A stretch of DNA of 64,000 bases from Microbacterium allomyrinae (GCF_020682705.1 NZ_JAGTTN010000008.1:62001-126000); one strand, 5' to 3'. Counted from the first letter of the stretch, positions 35,894-48,472 are shown. The notes: generated by a model not told the origin, from the sequence alone. Numbers and translations: made by a program.

Positions 35894-36496
35894 GTGCTCA
35901 CGGTCGCCGTCCTCATTTCGGGCACAGGGTCGAATCTGCGAGCCCTGCTCGACGAGGCTGCCGACCCCGAGTTCCCCGCGCGCATCGTCGTCGTCGGCGC
36001 CGATCGCGAAGCCGAGGGCTTCTCGCACGCCGAGGAGTACGGCATCCCGACGTTCATGGTCCCGTTCGCGCAGTTCGCGACGCGCGAGGCCTGGGGGGCG
36101 GAGCTCGCAGAGCAGCTCGCGGTCTGGAAGCCCGACCTCGTCGTGCTGAGCGGGCTGATGCGGCTGCTGCCGGCCGCTCTCGTCGACGAATGGGCGCCCC
36201 GTATCGTCAACACGCACCCCGCGTATCTGCCCGAGTTCCCCGGTGCGCACGGCGTGCGCGACGCGCTCGCGGCCGGAGTCGCACAGACCGGTGCCAGCGT
36301 GATCATCGTCGACAACGGCGTGGACACCGGCCCGATCCTCGCGCAGGAGCGAGTCCCCGTGCTGCCGGGTGACGACGAGCACGCGCTCCACGACCGCATC
36401 AAGCCCGTCGAACGCCGCCTGCTCATCGATGTCGTGCGCCGCGTCGCGGCCGGTGACCTCGATCTCGCCGCGGTCGCCGCGGCGCCCGCCTCCTGA
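35894..36496 (+). CDS. purN: phosphoribosylglycinamide formyltransferase
   Basis: 200 residues from GTG 35894. The GART pattern is complete: [11 protein letters not shown] at the GAR site, [27 protein letters not shown] with Asn and His of the active site, and [16 protein letters not shown] with the catalytic Asp. It transfers a formyl group from 10-formyl-THF to GAR, step three of purine synthesis. purH follows after 31 bases. Confidence 0.97.
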   Translation: MLTVAVLISGTGSNLRALLDEAADPEFPARIVVVGADREAEGFSHAEEYGIPTFMVPFAQFATREAWGAELAEQLAVWKPDLVVLSGLMRLLPAALVDEWAPRIVNTHPAYLPEFPGAHGVRDALAAGVAQTGASVIIVDNGVDTGPILAQERVPVLPGDDEHALHDRIKPVERRLLIDVVRRVAAGDLDLAAVAAAPAS

Positions 36497-36527
36497 CTCG
36501 TCCCACCCCACCCCGAGGAGTTCCGCC

Positions 36528-38132
36528 ATGGCCGGACCGCGCCACGACCCCGCCCTGTACCGCGACCGCGACGTCGTCCCCGTCCGCCGGGCGCTCGTCT
36601 CGGTGAGCGACAAGACCGATCTGCTGAGCCTCGCGACCGCGCTCGCCGATGCCGGGGTCGAGATCGTCTCGACCGGCGGCTCCGCGACGTTGCTGCGCGA
36701 CGCGGGCTACGCCGTCACCGACGTCTCGGCGATCACCGGATTCCCCGAATCCCTCGACGGACGCGTCAAGACCCTGCACCCGAGCGTGCACGCCGGTCTG
36801 CTGGCCGATCTGCGGCTGGAAGACCACGAGCAGCAGCTGGCACAGCTGGGCATCGAGTCCTTCGAGCTCGTCGTGGTGAACCTGTACCCGTTCGTCGAGA
36901 CCGTGCGCTCGGGCGCCCAGGGCGACGATGTCGTCGAGCAGATCGACATCGGCGGGCCCGCGATGGTGCGCGCGTCGGCGAAGAACTACGCGAACGTCGC
37001 GATCGTGGTCTCGCCCGAGTCCTATGCGTCCGTGATCGAATCCGTCCGTGCCGGCGGCACGAGCCTGGTGCAGCGCCGCGAGCTCGCCGCCCGCGCCTTC
37101 GCCCACACCGCGGAGTACGACCGTGCGGTCGCGACCTGGTTCGCCGAGGGCACGCTCACGGCGAAGGACCTGCCCGCGCACCTCACGATCAAGGCCGAGC
37201 GCCTGGCGACGCTGCGCTACGGCGAGAACTCGCACCAGCGCGCCGCGATCTACACGCGCACCGGCGGGCACGGCATCGCCCAGGCCGCACAGCTGCAGGG
37301 CAAAGAGATGTCGTACAACAACTACGTCGACGCCGATGCCGCCCTCCGCGCCGCTTTCGACATGATCAAGCCCGCGGTCGCCATCATCAAGCACGCGAAT
37401 CCGTGCGGCATCGCGGTCGCAGCCCCCAGCGCCCTCGACCCGATCGCGAGCGCTCACCTGCGCGCGCACGAGTGCGACCCGGTGTCGGCATTCGGCGGCG
37501 TGATCGCCGCGAATCGTACCGTCACGCTCAAGATGGCCGAGAACCTCCGCGACATCTTCACCGAGGTCATCGTCGCCCCCGACTTCGAGCCCGAGGCGCT
37601 CGAGGTCTTCAAGCTCAAGAAGAACCTCCGCGTGCTGCGTCTGCCCGTCGACTGGCAGCAGGAGCGCATGGACGTGCGCCTCGTCTCGGGCGGGCTGCTG
37701 CTGCAGGATGCCGACCGTTTCCCCGACGACATCGAGTCGGTCGCGAAGGACTGGCAGCTCGTCTCGGGCGAGCAGCCCGCCGCCGACGAGATGCAGAATC
37801 TCATCTTCGCGTGGAAGTCGTGCCGCGCGGTGAAGTCGAACGCCATCGTCCTCGCCAAGGGCTCCGCCACGGTCGGCATCGGCATGGGGCAGGTCAACCG
37901 CGTGGACTCGTGCAGGCTCGCGGTCGAGCGCGCCGGTGATCGTGCCGCGGGGTCGGTCGCGGCATCCGACGCGTTCTTCCCTTTCGCCGACGGCCCGCAG
38001 GTGCTGATCGATGCCGGCATCACCACGATCATCCAGCCCGGCGGCTCGGTGCGCGACGCCGAGGTGATCGAGGCTGCTCGCGCGGCGAATGTCACGATGT
38101 TCTTCACCGGAGAGCGCCACTTCTTCCACTGA
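36528..38132 (+). CDS. purH: bifunctional AICAR transformylase / IMP cyclohydrolase
   Basis: 534 residues from ATG 36528 with GAGGAG eight bases upstream. N-terminal MGS-like cyclohydrolase ([42 protein letters not shown]) and C-terminal transformylase ([24 protein letters not shown] with the catalytic Lys-His, [22 protein letters not shown]). It performs the last two steps of IMP synthesis. Cotranscribed with purN. Both enzymes use 10-formyl-THF, the product of the folD pathway near the right edge. Confidence 0.97.
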   Translation: MAGPRHDPALYRDRDVVPVRRALVSVSDKTDLLSLATALADAGVEIVSTGGSATLLRDAGYAVTDVSAITGFPESLDGRVKTLHPSVHAGLLADLRLEDHEQQLAQLGIESFELVVVNLYPFVETVRSGAQGDDVVEQIDIGGPAMVRASAKNYANVAIVVSPESYASVIESVRAGGTSLVQRRELAARAFAHTAEYDRAVATWFAEGTLTAKDLPAHLTIKAERLATLRYGENSHQRAAIYTRTGGHGIAQAAQLQGKEMSYNNYVDADAALRAAFDMIKPAVAIIKHANPCGIAVAAPSALDPIASAHLRAHECDPVSAFGGVIAANRTVTLKMAENLRDIFTEVIVAPDFEPEALEVFKLKKNLRVLRLPVDWQQERMDVRLVSGGLLLQDADRFPDDIESVAKDWQLVSGEQPAADEMQNLIFAWKSCRAVKSNAIVLAKGSATVGIGMGQVNRVDSCRLAVERAGDRAAGSVAASDAFFPFADGPQVLIDAGITTIIQPGGSVRDAEVIEAARAANVTMFFTGERHFFH

Positions 38133-38210
38133 CGGGCGCCTTCGGGATGCCGTCACCACGGTGTCCGATTTCCGCGAGTGCATGTCGGCGGCCCGTGACA
38201 GGCTAGAGGC

Positions 38211-39818
38211 ATGAGCCTGGCCATGACGTTCGATGAGCGGTACCGCGCGATCGACTCGCGCGATACCCGCTTCGACGGTCAATTCGTCACGGCGGTGCGC
38301 TCGACAGGCATCTACTGCCGTCCGAGCTGTCCTGCACGCACACCGAAGCCGTCGAACGTCACGTTCTATCCGACCAGCGCGGCGGCGCACGAGGCGGGCT
38401 ACCGCGCGTGCAAGCGGTGCCTGCCGGAGGCCGCGCCGGGCTCGCCGCAGTGGAACCTCCGCGGCGACACGGCGGGCCGTGCGATGCGGCTGATCGCGGA
38501 CGGCGTCGTCGAGCGCGAGGGAGTTCCCGGGCTGGCGCGGCGCCTCGGCTACTCGCCACGCCATCTCACGCGGCTGCTCACGGTCGAGCTCGGCGCGGGG
38601 CCACTCGCCCTCAGCCGGGCGCACCGCGCCCAGACGGCGCGAATGCTGCTGGTCGGCACCGACCTGCCTGCCGCAGATGTGGCCTTCTCCTCGGGATTCT
38701 CGAGCGTGCGTCAGTTCAACGACACGGTGCGGGAGGTGTTCGGCATGCCGCCTCTCGAGCTGCGCGCCACGCGTCGGATCCCTCGACCGGTGCGCGGCCC
38801 GGGCGGGACTGCCGTGCCCGACGGGACTCAGGGCGCGGGTGCGAGAGGGCTCGTGGCTGCACAGGGGCCGGCCGCCGCGATCGATCTCGTGCTGCCGCAT
38901 CGCGGCGCCCTCGATGCGGACGGGCTGTTCGCGTGGATGTCGGCCCGCGCGATCAGCGGGGCCGAGACCGCGACGGCGACCACGTTCGCGCGCACCCTGC
39001 GGCTGCCCCACGGACCGGCGTGGTTCGAGCTGAGACTCGACGAGACCGGCCGTGTGCGGCTGCGTGCACGGCTCACGCACCTCGCCGACCTCTCGACCCT
39101 CGTGACGCGCGCGCGCCGGCTCTTCGACCTCGACGCCGATCCGATCGCGATCGACGAGGCGCTGTCGCGGCATCCGCAGCTCTCATCGCTGATCGCCGGG
39201 CTCCCGGGCATTCGCGTGCCGGGGGCTGCCGACCCGCACGAGATGCTCATCCGCGCGATGGTCGGGCAGCAGATCACCGTGGTCGCTGCGCGCACGGCGC
39301 TCACGGGGCTGACCGCGGCGCTCGGCGACGAGGTCGACGTGCTCGAGGGTGCTCGGGGGCCCGAGGGCGGGCCATCCGTCCCGTTGACGCTCTTCCCGAC
39401 GATGCCGGCGATCGCCGAGCACGGGCACGAAGTGCTGCGCGGTCCGGCCGCGCGCATCCGCGCCATCACCGGAGCAGCGGCGGCGCTCGCCGACGGGTCG
39501 CTCACTCTGACGCCCGGTGACGATGCGGCCGAGCAGCGCGCGGCGCTGCTGGCCATGCCCGGCATCGGTCCGTGGACGGCCGACTACGTCCGGATGCGCG
39601 TGCTCGGTGACCCGGATGTCTTCCTGCCGGGCGACGTGGCGGTGCGCGCCGGTGCGGCAGCGTCCCGCCTTCCGTCTGAGCCGCGTCCTCTCACCGACTG
39701 GGCTGCGCGCACAGCGCCGTGGCGCAGCTACCTCACCGCACACCTGTGGCGCGCGGTCCCGTCGAAGCGACCCGCACTCCGCACAAGCTCCCGCCCGAAC
39801 CCAGGAGGAACGCCATGA
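38211..39818 (+). CDS. AdaA-AlkA fusion: methyl-phosphotriester sensor/activator with 3-methyladenine DNA glycosylase
   Basis: 535 residues. Residues 1-80 are the Ada zinc domain with Cys36, Cys40, Cys67 and Cys70 (YCRPSC, CKRC); methylation of one Cys by DNA phosphotriesters activates the protein. An AraC-type helix-turn-helix lies at about 85-185. Residues 225-525 are an AlkA glycosylase: [25 protein letters not shown] and the HhH segment [26 protein letters not shown] with the catalytic Asp in DVAVR. So sensor and base-excision enzyme are one protein. The ogt gene overlaps its stop (ATGA). Confidence 0.95.
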   Translation: MSLAMTFDERYRAIDSRDTRFDGQFVTAVRSTGIYCRPSCPARTPKPSNVTFYPTSAAAHEAGYRACKRCLPEAAPGSPQWNLRGDTAGRAMRLIADGVVEREGVPGLARRLGYSPRHLTRLLTVELGAGPLALSRAHRAQTARMLLVGTDLPAADVAFSSGFSSVRQFNDTVREVFGMPPLELRATRRIPRPVRGPGGTAVPDGTQGAGARGLVAAQGPAAAIDLVLPHRGALDADGLFAWMSARAISGAETATATTFARTLRLPHGPAWFELRLDETGRVRLRARLTHLADLSTLVTRARRLFDLDADPIAIDEALSRHPQLSSLIAGLPGIRVPGAADPHEMLIRAMVGQQITVVAARTALTGLTAALGDEVDVLEGARGPEGGPSVPLTLFPTMPAIAEHGHEVLRGPAARIRAITGAAAALADGSLTLTPGDDAAEQRAALLAMPGIGPWTADYVRMRVLGDPDVFLPGDVAVRAGAAASRLPSEPRPLTDWAARTAPWRSYLTAHLWRAVPSKRPALRTSSRPNPGGTP

Positions 39819-40342
39819 CCACCGCGACGATCCAGACCATCGCCACTCCCGACGGCGGATTCACCCTCCTCGCCGACGAGGCCGGGCATGTGCTCGCGTC
39901 GGGCTGGACCGCGGATGCCGGACGCATCCTCGAGCGGCTGCGGACGGCGGATCGGCCGTCGACCGTGACCGCCTTCGACACGAACGCGCCGCAGACGGAT
40001 GCCGCCGCCGCCGTCGCCGCGTACTACGAGGGCGAATTGTCCGCGATCGACGACGTCCGGGTGGCGCAGCGCGGCACCGAGATGCAGCGGGCCGGGTGGG
40101 AGGCCCTCCGCCGCATCGAGCCGGGGCATCCCCTGACCTACGCGGAGTTCGCGATCCTGCTCGGATCGCCGAACGCGGTGCGGGCCGCGGCATCCATCTG
40201 CGCCCGCAATGCTCCCGCGCTCTTCGTCCCGTGCCATCGGGTGCTGCGCACCGGGGGAGCGCTCGGCGGGTTCGCGTGGGGTCTCGAGGTCAAGCGCAGT
40301 CTGCTCGAGCGCGAGGCCGGGGTGCCGGCGCTGATCGGCTGA
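39815..40342 (+). CDS. ogt: methylated-DNA-protein-cysteine methyltransferase
   Basis: 175 residues from ATG 39815 (AGGAGG upstream, four-base overlap with the ada-alkA gene). The C-terminal domain has [30 protein letters not shown] and the active site PCHRV with Cys140, then [19 protein letters not shown]. It takes methyl or larger alkyl groups from O6 of guanine onto Cys140 and is used up. Coupled to Ada-AlkA, forming an adaptive alkylation-repair operon. Confidence 0.96.
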   Translation: MTTATIQTIATPDGGFTLLADEAGHVLASGWTADAGRILERLRTADRPSTVTAFDTNAPQTDAAAAVAAYYEGELSAIDDVRVAQRGTEMQRAGWEALRRIEPGHPLTYAEFAILLGSPNAVRAAASICARNAPALFVPCHRVLRTGGALGGFAWGLEVKRSLLEREAGVPALIG

Positions 40343-40399
40343 CCCACCGGCGGTCGCCGATCCGCGCGGGAGGTCTTCCGGGGGACCGGAAAGCGCTTG

Positions 40400-40429
40400 T
40401 TGCTTTCAGCGAATCCTCAGGTATAGCCT
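40400..40429 (+). promoter_or_regulatory. promoter of the leader peptide and exporter operon
   Basis: TTGCTT at 40400-40405 and TATAGC at 40422-40427 (spacer 16), or TAGCCT at 40424-40429. A GAAAGC/GCTTTC inverted repeat (40389-40394, 40402-40407) overlaps the -35 side and may bind a regulator. Transcription would begin near 40435. Confidence 0.5.
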
Positions 40430-40493
40430 AGAGGGCTGTCGCGTCGCCACTTCGGAGGCGCCCCAGCTACTCACCGAGCCCAAGGAGGACGCC

Positions 40494-40574
40494 ATGCATC
40501 AGGCCGCCATCGTCGCGAAGACCGCCTTCGTCCTCGGGTTCGCCGGGTCGACCCGGCCTCGTATTCAGGGGTAG
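40494..40574 (+). CDS. 26-residue leader peptide upstream of the ABC exporter
   Basis: ATG 40494 is preceded by a near-perfect AAGGAGGA site nine bases upstream, the strongest in this region. The product starts MHQAAIVAK, has a hydrophobic middle and ends RPRIQG before TAG. Too short for a normal gene search. The following 165 bases contain three hairpins before the exporter start, the layout of a ribosome-stalling attenuator that senses an antibiotic or other translation problem. Homology unknown; function inferred from layout only. Confidence 0.6.
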   Translation: MHQAAIVAKTAFVLGFAGSTRPRIQG

Positions 40575-40591
40575 TCGCTCGTCCGCAGGTC

Positions 40592-40679
40592 CCGGCTTCG
40601 GCCGGATTCGGCATATCGCCGTCATTCGGAGCGTTCCCTCCTCGGGAGCGCTCCGCCGCGCCCGACAACCCGGTTGTCG
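40592..40679 (+). promoter_or_regulatory. three hairpins between leader peptide and exporter (candidate attenuator)
   Basis: Hairpin 1 (40592-40605): CCGGC-TTCG-GCCGG, with a very stable UUCG loop. Hairpin 2 (40627-40655): 12 base pairs, CGGAGCGTTCCC with GGGAGCGCTCCG, one G-U pair, five-base loop. Hairpin 3 (40663-40679): CGACAACC-C-GGTTGTCG. No long T-run follows hairpin 2, so termination may be Rho-independent only weakly or the hairpins may block other signals. Confidence 0.55.
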
Positions 40680-40738
40680 AGCCTGTCGAAACACGACCCC
40701 GATCCCGGGTCATCCGCCACACCATCCCCACAAGGATC

Positions 40739-42598
40739 ATGACAACCACCGCCATTCCGCAGCCCCCAGAGCTGTCGCCACGGTCCGAGAAGTCCACCCT
40801 CAAATCCCTCGCGCGGCTCCTGCCGTTCGCCAAGCCCGTCCTGCCCCGACTCATCCTGGGCGCGGTCAGCGCGCTCGTCGCGAGCCTGCTCGCCCTGTCG
40901 ATCCCGCTCGTCCTCGAGGTCATCGTCGAGGGCCCGATCGCCTCGGGCGACTTCGGGCAGATCGCGTGGGGCGCGGCCGTGATCCTCGTACTGGGGCTGG
41001 CCGAAGCCGCCATGGTGTGGCTGCGTCGCTGGTTCGTGCTCGGGCCCGCGACCATGGTCGAGTACGAGATCCGTCAGACGTTCTACTCGCGCCTACAGCG
41101 CCTGCCGGTGTCGTTCCACGATCGGTGGCAGTCCGGACAGCTGCTCAGCCGGATGATGCAGGACATCAGCATGCTCCGCCGCTGGATGGCGTTCGGCGTC
41201 GTGCTGCTCGTCGTCAACGTCATCACCATCGCGATCGGATCGCTGCTGCTGTTCCGCTGGCACTGGCTGCTCGGCACGATCTTCCTCGTCACCTCGGCCC
41301 CGCTCTGGTACGCCGGGTACCGGTTCGAGAAGACGTACGGCACGCTCGCCCGCCAGTCGCAGGACCAGGCGGGCGACCTCGCGACATCCGTCGAAGAGAG
41401 CGTGCACGGCATCCGTGTCCTCAAGGCGTTCGGGCGCGGAAAGCACGCCCTCCAGAAGTTCACGAGGCAGGCCGAGACGCTGCGCGAGACCGAGCTCAGC
41501 AAGGCCCGCGCGGTCGGCTGGATCTGGTTCTGGCTGGTGCTGCTGCCCGACATCGCCTTCGCGCTGTGCCTGGGCGCCGGCATCTATCTGACAGCGCTCG
41601 GGCAGCTGCAGCCGTCCGAGCTCATCGCGTTCTTCGCGATGGCGACGGTGCTGCGCTGGCCGATGGAGTCGATCGGATTCCTGTTCTCGTTCCTGCTCGA
41701 CGCCCGCACCGCGACGGACCGCATCTTCGAGGTCTTCGACGAGGAGAACACCATCGTCGACCCCGAGGAGCCGACGTCGATCGAGAGCCCGCGCGGCGCG
41801 CTCGTGTTCGAGGGGGTGCACTTCCGCTATCAGGATGCCGCGACCCGCGAACGCGACCTGCTCGACGGCATCGACCTGGTGCTGGAGCCCGGCGAGACCA
41901 TGGCTCTGGTCGGCCTCACCGGTTCGGGCAAGACGACGCTCACGACGCTCCCGTCGCGCCTGTACGACGTGACCGGCGGCCGCGTGACCCTCGACGGCGT
42001 CGACGTGCGCGAGCTCACCCTGGCGGAGCTGCGCACGCACATCGGCATGGCGTTCGAGGACGCCACGCTGTTCTCGCAGAGCGTGCGCGACAACGTGCTG
42101 CTGGGCCGGGAGGACCTCGAGCCGGGAAGCCCCGAGGCTGAAGCGGTGCTGCGCGAAGCGCTCGGCGTCGCACAGGCCGGGTTCGTCGAAGATCTGCCCG
42201 ACGGCGTCGACACGATCATCGGCGAAGAGGGGCTCTCGCTCTCGGGAGGCCAGCGCCAGCGCCTCGCGCTCGCGCGCGCCGTCGCCGCGCGTCCGGCGGT
42301 GCTCGTGCTCGACGACCCGTTGTCAGCGCTCGACGTCGACACCGAGGCGCTCGTGGAGGATGCCCTCCGCGAAGTGCTGCACGCCACGACGGCTCTCGTG
42401 GTCGCGCACCGCCCGTCAACGGTCATGCTCGCAGACCGGGTGGCGCTCCTGGAGGCGGGGCGCATCACGGCGGTCGGCCGGCACTCCGATCTGCTCCGCG
42501 AGAGCGAGCACTACCGGCACGTGATCTCGAGTCTCGAGGTCGAAGAAGCCCGTCTGCGGGCCCGTCAGCAGGATCAGGACCTGGAGGTGACCCTGTGA
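40739..42598 (+). CDS. heterodimeric ABC exporter, subunit with degenerate ATP site (LDDP Walker B)
   Basis: 619 residues. Residues 30-330 are a six-helix type IV exporter membrane domain; about 350-600 the ATPase domain. Walker [11 protein letters not shown], signature [11 protein letters not shown], Walker [13 protein letters not shown]. The residue after the Walker B Asp is Asp, not the catalytic Glu, as in the degenerate half of LmrCD/TM287-288 type heterodimers. Drug or lipid export is likely. Start ATG 40739 has AAGGA six bases upstream. The second subunit starts inside its stop codon. Confidence 0.93.
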   Translation: MTTTAIPQPPELSPRSEKSTLKSLARLLPFAKPVLPRLILGAVSALVASLLALSIPLVLEVIVEGPIASGDFGQIAWGAAVILVLGLAEAAMVWLRRWFVLGPATMVEYEIRQTFYSRLQRLPVSFHDRWQSGQLLSRMMQDISMLRRWMAFGVVLLVVNVITIAIGSLLLFRWHWLLGTIFLVTSAPLWYAGYRFEKTYGTLARQSQDQAGDLATSVEESVHGIRVLKAFGRGKHALQKFTRQAETLRETELSKARAVGWIWFWLVLLPDIAFALCLGAGIYLTALGQLQPSELIAFFAMATVLRWPMESIGFLFSFLLDARTATDRIFEVFDEENTIVDPEEPTSIESPRGALVFEGVHFRYQDAATRERDLLDGIDLVLEPGETMALVGLTGSGKTTLTTLPSRLYDVTGGRVTLDGVDVRELTLAELRTHIGMAFEDATLFSQSVRDNVLLGREDLEPGSPEAEAVLREALGVAQAGFVEDLPDGVDTIIGEEGLSLSGGQRQRLALARAVAARPAVLVLDDPLSALDVDTEALVEDALREVLHATTALVVAHRPSTVMLADRVALLEAGRITAVGRHSDLLRESEHYRHVISSLEVEEARLRARQQDQDLEVTL

Positions 42599-44412
42599 GC
42601 ACCGCGACCGTCACCGGAACCAGCGGCGAAGACCGCTCCGACTACACACGCGACGAGAGCAAGGCGGTCCGGGGGCGCTCGCTGCGCCTCCTCGGCTCGC
42701 TCATGGCACCCGTTCGCAAAGAACTCATCCTCGCCGGGATCGTGCTGGTCGTGTCGACGGCGCTGCGCGTCGCCGGCCCTGCGCTGATCGCGTACGGCCT
42801 GAACACCGCCCTGCCTGCCGCCGTCGACCAGATGAACTGGCTGCCGACCATCGGCGTCGTGCTCGTCTACCTCCTCACCGCGATGGGTGGTGCCGCGCTG
42901 ATCGGGTGGTACGTCGTGGTCGCTGCGCGCCTCACCCAGGCGATCATGCTGGACCTGCGCAAGCGCATCTTCCTGCACACGCAGCGGCTGAGCCTCGAGT
43001 TCCACGAGTCGTACACGTCGGGCCGCATCATCTCGCGCCAGACGAGCGACCTCGACACGATCCGCGAGCTCCTCGACGGCGGTCTCAACGAACTGGTGTC
43101 GGGCATCCTGTTCGGCGCCTTCACGCTGATCATGCTGCTGATCGTCGACTGGCAGTCCGGCGTGATCCTCATCGTGATGGGGCTGCCGCTGTTCCTGCTG
43201 ATGCGCTGGTTCTACACGCGCTCGCAGGTGGTCTATCGCGAGTCGCGGGTGATCAGCGCGAAGGTGATCGTCAAATTCGTCGAGACCATGACCGGCATCC
43301 GCGCCGTGAAGGCGTTCCGCAAGGAGCCCCGCAACGACGAGGATTTCGGCGCTGTGGCCCTGGACTACCGCGACGTCAACATGCGCTCCATCCGGCTGTT
43401 CGGCACGTTCGAGCCGGGGCTCATCGCGATCTCTGCGGTGACAGTCTCGGTGGTGCTCCTGTGGGGCGCCATCCGGGTGGTGGACGGGTCGATCCTGATC
43501 GGCACTCTGCTGGCCGCGGTCCTGTACGTCCGCAACTTCTTCTCGCCGCTGCAGGAGGTCGCGTTCTTCCTGAACTCGTACCAGTCCGCGACGGCGGCGC
43601 TCGAGAAGGTCTCGGGCGTGCTCGAGGAGGAGCCGACGGTTCCAGACCCGAAGAAGCCCGTGGACCTGTGGGCCGCGAAGGGGCACATCCGCTTCGACGA
43701 CGTGCTGTTCGGGTATGCCGAGGATCGCGTCATCCTGCCGGACTTCTCACTCGACATCCCGGCCGGTCAGACGATCGCGCTGGTGGGCACCACCGGTGCC
43801 GGCAAGTCCACGCTCGCCAAGCTCGTCTCGCGGTTCTACGACCCGACGCGCGGCACGGTCACACTGGACGGGGTCGACCTGCGGTCGCTGCACCCGAAGG
43901 ACCTCCGCCGCGCGATCGTCATGGTCACGCAGGAGGCCTACCTGTTCAGCGGTACGGTCGCCGACAACATCGCGCTGGGAAAGCCCGACGCGACGCTCGA
44001 CGAGATCAAGTCGGCCGCTCGCGCGGTGGGGGCGGATGCCTTCATCGAGCGACTGTCCGACGGCTACGCCACCGACGTCAACAAGCGCGGCGGCCGCGTG
44101 TCGGCCGGACAGCGCCAGCTGATCTCGTTCGCGCGGGCGTTCCTCGCCGACCCTGCCGTGCTGATCCTCGACGAGGCGACGGCATCGCTCGACATCCCGA
44201 GCGAGCGTCAGATCCAGGATGCGCTGCAGACGCTGCTCGCCGACCGCACCGCGATCATCATCGCGCACCGTCTGTCGACGGTGGCGATCGCCGACCGCGT
44301 GCTCGTCATGGAGCGCGGCCGCATCATCGAGGACGACGCCCCCGCGACGCTCATCAGCGGTGACGGCCGGTTCGCACGGCTCCACGCCGCCTGGCGCGAA
44401 TCACTCGTCTGA
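42595..44412 (+). CDS. heterodimeric ABC exporter, catalytic-site subunit
   Basis: 605 residues from GTG 42595, four-base overlap with the first subunit. Membrane domain at 35-335, ATPase domain at 355-600. Walker [11 protein letters not shown], Walker [13 protein letters not shown] with the catalytic Glu, H-loop IIAHRLST. Its signature reads VSAGQ instead of LSGGQ. This complements the partner: one ATP site would be formed from a good Walker B and a good signature, the other from two altered parts. Ends before a strong terminator. Confidence 0.93.
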   Translation: MSTATVTGTSGEDRSDYTRDESKAVRGRSLRLLGSLMAPVRKELILAGIVLVVSTALRVAGPALIAYGLNTALPAAVDQMNWLPTIGVVLVYLLTAMGGAALIGWYVVVAARLTQAIMLDLRKRIFLHTQRLSLEFHESYTSGRIISRQTSDLDTIRELLDGGLNELVSGILFGAFTLIMLLIVDWQSGVILIVMGLPLFLLMRWFYTRSQVVYRESRVISAKVIVKFVETMTGIRAVKAFRKEPRNDEDFGAVALDYRDVNMRSIRLFGTFEPGLIAISAVTVSVVLLWGAIRVVDGSILIGTLLAAVLYVRNFFSPLQEVAFFLNSYQSATAALEKVSGVLEEEPTVPDPKKPVDLWAAKGHIRFDDVLFGYAEDRVILPDFSLDIPAGQTIALVGTTGAGKSTLAKLVSRFYDPTRGTVTLDGVDLRSLHPKDLRRAIVMVTQEAYLFSGTVADNIALGKPDATLDEIKSAARAVGADAFIERLSDGYATDVNKRGGRVSAGQRQLISFARAFLADPAVLILDEATASLDIPSERQIQDALQTLLADRTAIIIAHRLSTVAIADRVLVMERGRIIEDDAPATLISGDGRFARLHAAWRESLV

Positions 44413-44439
44413 CCGCGGCCGCCGAGCGTCGTGAAGCGC

Positions 44440-44477
44440 CGGATGCCCCGTCCCCGATCCCGGGGCCGGGGCATCCG
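44440..44477 (+). terminator. hairpin terminator of the exporter operon
   Basis: CGGATGCCCCG and CGGGGCATCCG form an 11-base stem, 28 bases after the exporter stop, around a loop with its own CCCGATCCCGGG pairing. Poor T-run. Confidence 0.65.
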
Positions 44478-44522
44478 CAGTTCACGCGGTCGGCGTGCCA
44501 CTTGTTCTCGCGGGGCGTGCGC

Positions 44523-45488
44523 CTAGACCAGTGGCGCGAGGAATCGCGCCTGTGCGTCCCACTGGTATGCCTGGCCGCCCTCGTGGCCGTTGTGGGTGTA
44601 CACCTCGATCTGCTTCGCCGCGGGATGGCGGTTGTACGCGGCGAAGACCGTCGACGGCGGGCAGACCGTATCCATGAGCGCGACGGAGTACAGTGCCGCG
44701 GCATCGGCCCGCTTGGCCATGTTGGCGCCGTCGAAGTACGACAGCGTCTCGAACACCCGCTCGTCCGCTCCGCGGTGCACCGACAGGTAGCGGACGACCT
44801 CCTGGTACGGGTCGGCATCGGTGAAGCCGACCGCACGCTCGAAATGGCAGAGGAACGGCACGTCGGGCATCACCGCGACGAGCCCGGCGCTGAGCGCCGC
44901 GGCCGCGATGGCGATGCCGCCGCCCTGGCTCGTGCCCGTCACCGAGACGCGGTCGGCATCGATCTGGGGGAGGCTGCGCGCGGCGTCGACGGCACGGACC
45001 GCGTCGGTGAAGACGCGCCGGTAGTAGTAGCCTGCGGGATCGTCGATGCCGCGTGTCAGGAAGCCCGAGGCCGCAGGGCCCGCGCCGTGCGGATCAGGGG
45101 TCTCGCCGCCGGAGCCCCACATCGAGCCCTGGCCGCGCGTGTCCATGGACAGATGGGCGTAGCCGGCCGCGGCCCAGCCGAGGCGATCGCCCGGGAGCCC
45201 TCGGCCGCCGCCGTAGCCCTGGTACTCGACGATCGCCGGCAGGGAGCCGGTCGCGCCGGCGGGGACCGTGAGCCATGCCTTCACGGGATCTCCGGCGAAC
45301 CCGGGGAAGGTCACGTCGAAGACGTCGACCAGAGTGAACGGCGTGTCGACGCGCACGATGCGGGGTGCGGCATCCCACCCCCTCGCCTCGGCGATGGTGG
45401 CGCCCCAGAATGCGTCGAAATCTGCGGGTTCGCGGATGTCGGGGGAGAACTGCTGCAGCTCGGTGAGAGGGAGGTCGAATCTCGGCAC
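44523..45488 (-). CDS. acetyl-xylan esterase / cephalosporin-C deacetylase family hydrolase (AXE1)
   Basis: 321 residues from GTG 45488, which gives the usual N-terminus (PRFDLPLTELQQF) and sits seven bases after a TAGGTT box. Alpha/beta hydrolase with nucleophile Ser187 in GTSQGGG, Asp273 in ALMDTVCPPST and His302 in YTHNGHEGG; the spacing agrees with characterised AXE1 enzymes. It removes acetyl groups from xylose oligomers or cephalosporin C. No signal peptide, so it is cytosolic and would act on imported acetyl-sugars. Single gene. Confidence 0.93.
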   Translation of the reverse strand: MPRFDLPLTELQQFSPDIREPADFDAFWGATIAEARGWDAAPRIVRVDTPFTLVDVFDVTFPGFAGDPVKAWLTVPAGATGSLPAIVEYQGYGGGRGLPGDRLGWAAAGYAHLSMDTRGQGSMWGSGGETPDPHGAGPAASGFLTRGIDDPAGYYYRRVFTDAVRAVDAARSLPQIDADRVSVTGTSQGGGIAIAAAALSAGLVAVMPDVPFLCHFERAVGFTDADPYQEVVRYLSVHRGADERVFETLSYFDGANMAKRADAAALYSVALMDTVCPPSTVFAAYNRHPAAKQIEVYTHNGHEGGQAYQWDAQARFLAPLV

Positions 45489-45495
45489 GCGCTCA

Positions 45496-45501
45496 AACCT
45501 A
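45496..45501 (-). promoter_or_regulatory. -10 box TAGGTT of the AXE1 gene (minus strand)
   Basis: TAGGTT is followed by seven bases and GTG 45488, leaderless spacing. Confidence 0.45.
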
Positions 45502-45594
45502 GCGTCTCGAGCGAGTGGATCGTGAAGGCGACGGAGCCTCGATGGGGGAGGGGTATTCGAGGCCCCGCCGCCGGTTTCGGGGACCATGGTAGGG

Positions 45595-45614
45595 CGAATC
45601 GCGGAGGCGATTCG
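45595..45614 (-). terminator. hairpin after the GNAT gene
   Basis: CGAATCGC and GCGATTCG pair over eight bases with a four-base loop, 21 bases after the GNAT stop on the minus strand. Confidence 0.5.
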
Positions 45615-45634
45615 GGTTGCATACGCGCCTCGTG

Positions 45635-46087
45635 TCAGAGACGGATCTCCGCGATGACTTCACCGTACTCGGTCTCGCCGACCGGAGTGAAGCCCACGCG
45701 CTGGAAGAAGGCCTCGGGCCCGTCCGAGCCCGCCTCGTAGATGACGTCGACGTGGTCCATCCCGCGCGCGCGGGCCTCTTCGATGAGCCCGGCGACGGCG
45801 AACCGGCCGACGCCACGACCCTGGTCGTCGGCGTCGACGTTGATGCGCCAGAGGACGGAGCGGAAGTGCTCCTCGGACTCCTCGGGGTCGAAGTTCGCGC
45901 TGACGAACGCCACGACCTCGTCGCCGTCTAGCACGACCCGCTGCCACGTGGTCTGAGGATTCACCACCGTCGCGGCGATGCCGTAGCTGACGGGAGCGAG
46001 GAACTGCTCCTGGCCCGGCTTGAGTGAGAGGTTGTTGACCGCCACGATCGTGGACGCGGACAGTTCGACGAGTCGCAGGTCACCCAT
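45635..46087 (-). CDS. GNAT-family N-acetyltransferase
   Basis: 150 residues from ATG 46087, chosen because TAGCCT lies exactly six bases upstream. The acetyl-CoA pyrophosphate loop is DDQGRGVGRFAVAGLIEEA, followed by HVDVIYEAGSDGPEAFFQRVGFTPVGE. Residues 60-85 (DEVVAFVSANFDPEESEEHFRSVLWRINV) form the central strands. Resembles the spermidine/spermine-acetyltransferase-like subgroup; the substrate is unknown. It is divergent from icd across 144 bases. Confidence 0.9.
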   Translation of the reverse strand: MGDLRLVELSASTIVAVNNLSLKPGQEQFLAPVSYGIAATVVNPQTTWQRVVLDGDEVVAFVSANFDPEESEEHFRSVLWRINVDADDQGRGVGRFAVAGLIEEARARGMDHVDVIYEAGSDGPEAFFQRVGFTPVGETEYGEVIAEIRL

Positions 46088-46093
46088 ACGCAC

Positions 46094-46099
46094 AGGCTA
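46094..46099 (-). promoter_or_regulatory. -10 box TAGCCT of the GNAT gene (minus strand)
   Basis: TAGCCT-GTGCGT-ATG spacing predicts a leaderless mRNA and selects ATG 46087 over GTG 46093. Confidence 0.5.
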
Positions 46100-46163
46100 A
46101 CCCGGATGGCGAGGATCCGGCATCGTCGATGTCACGGATCTCCACCGTGCTCATCGATGCGGA

Positions 46164-46181
46164 TATCTCGACATCGAGATA
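46164..46181. promoter_or_regulatory. perfect palindrome TATCTCGA-CA-TCGAGATA before icd
   Basis: An 18-base inverted repeat, 50 bases before the icd start and ending 15 bases before a TAGGCT -10 box (46197-46202), so it covers the -35 region. The related palindrome before sucC (28983-29000) indicates a shared regulator of citric-acid-cycle genes. Confidence 0.75.
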
Positions 46182-46231
46182 CTTTGACCCGTGCGATAGG
46201 CTGAGCCACGACCCGTACGAAGGACTTTCAG

Positions 46232-48463
<2,232 letters not shown>

Positions 48464-48472
48464 CGTACGACG

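Noticed and set aside
36423-39173. A 916-codon minus-strand open frame opposite purN-purH-ada
   Set aside because: It crosses three well-supported genes and lacks any recognisable motif.
45489-45587. Longer N-terminus for the AXE1 protein up to 45587
   Set aside because: The extra 33 residues do not match the family start and cross the TAGGTT -10 box.
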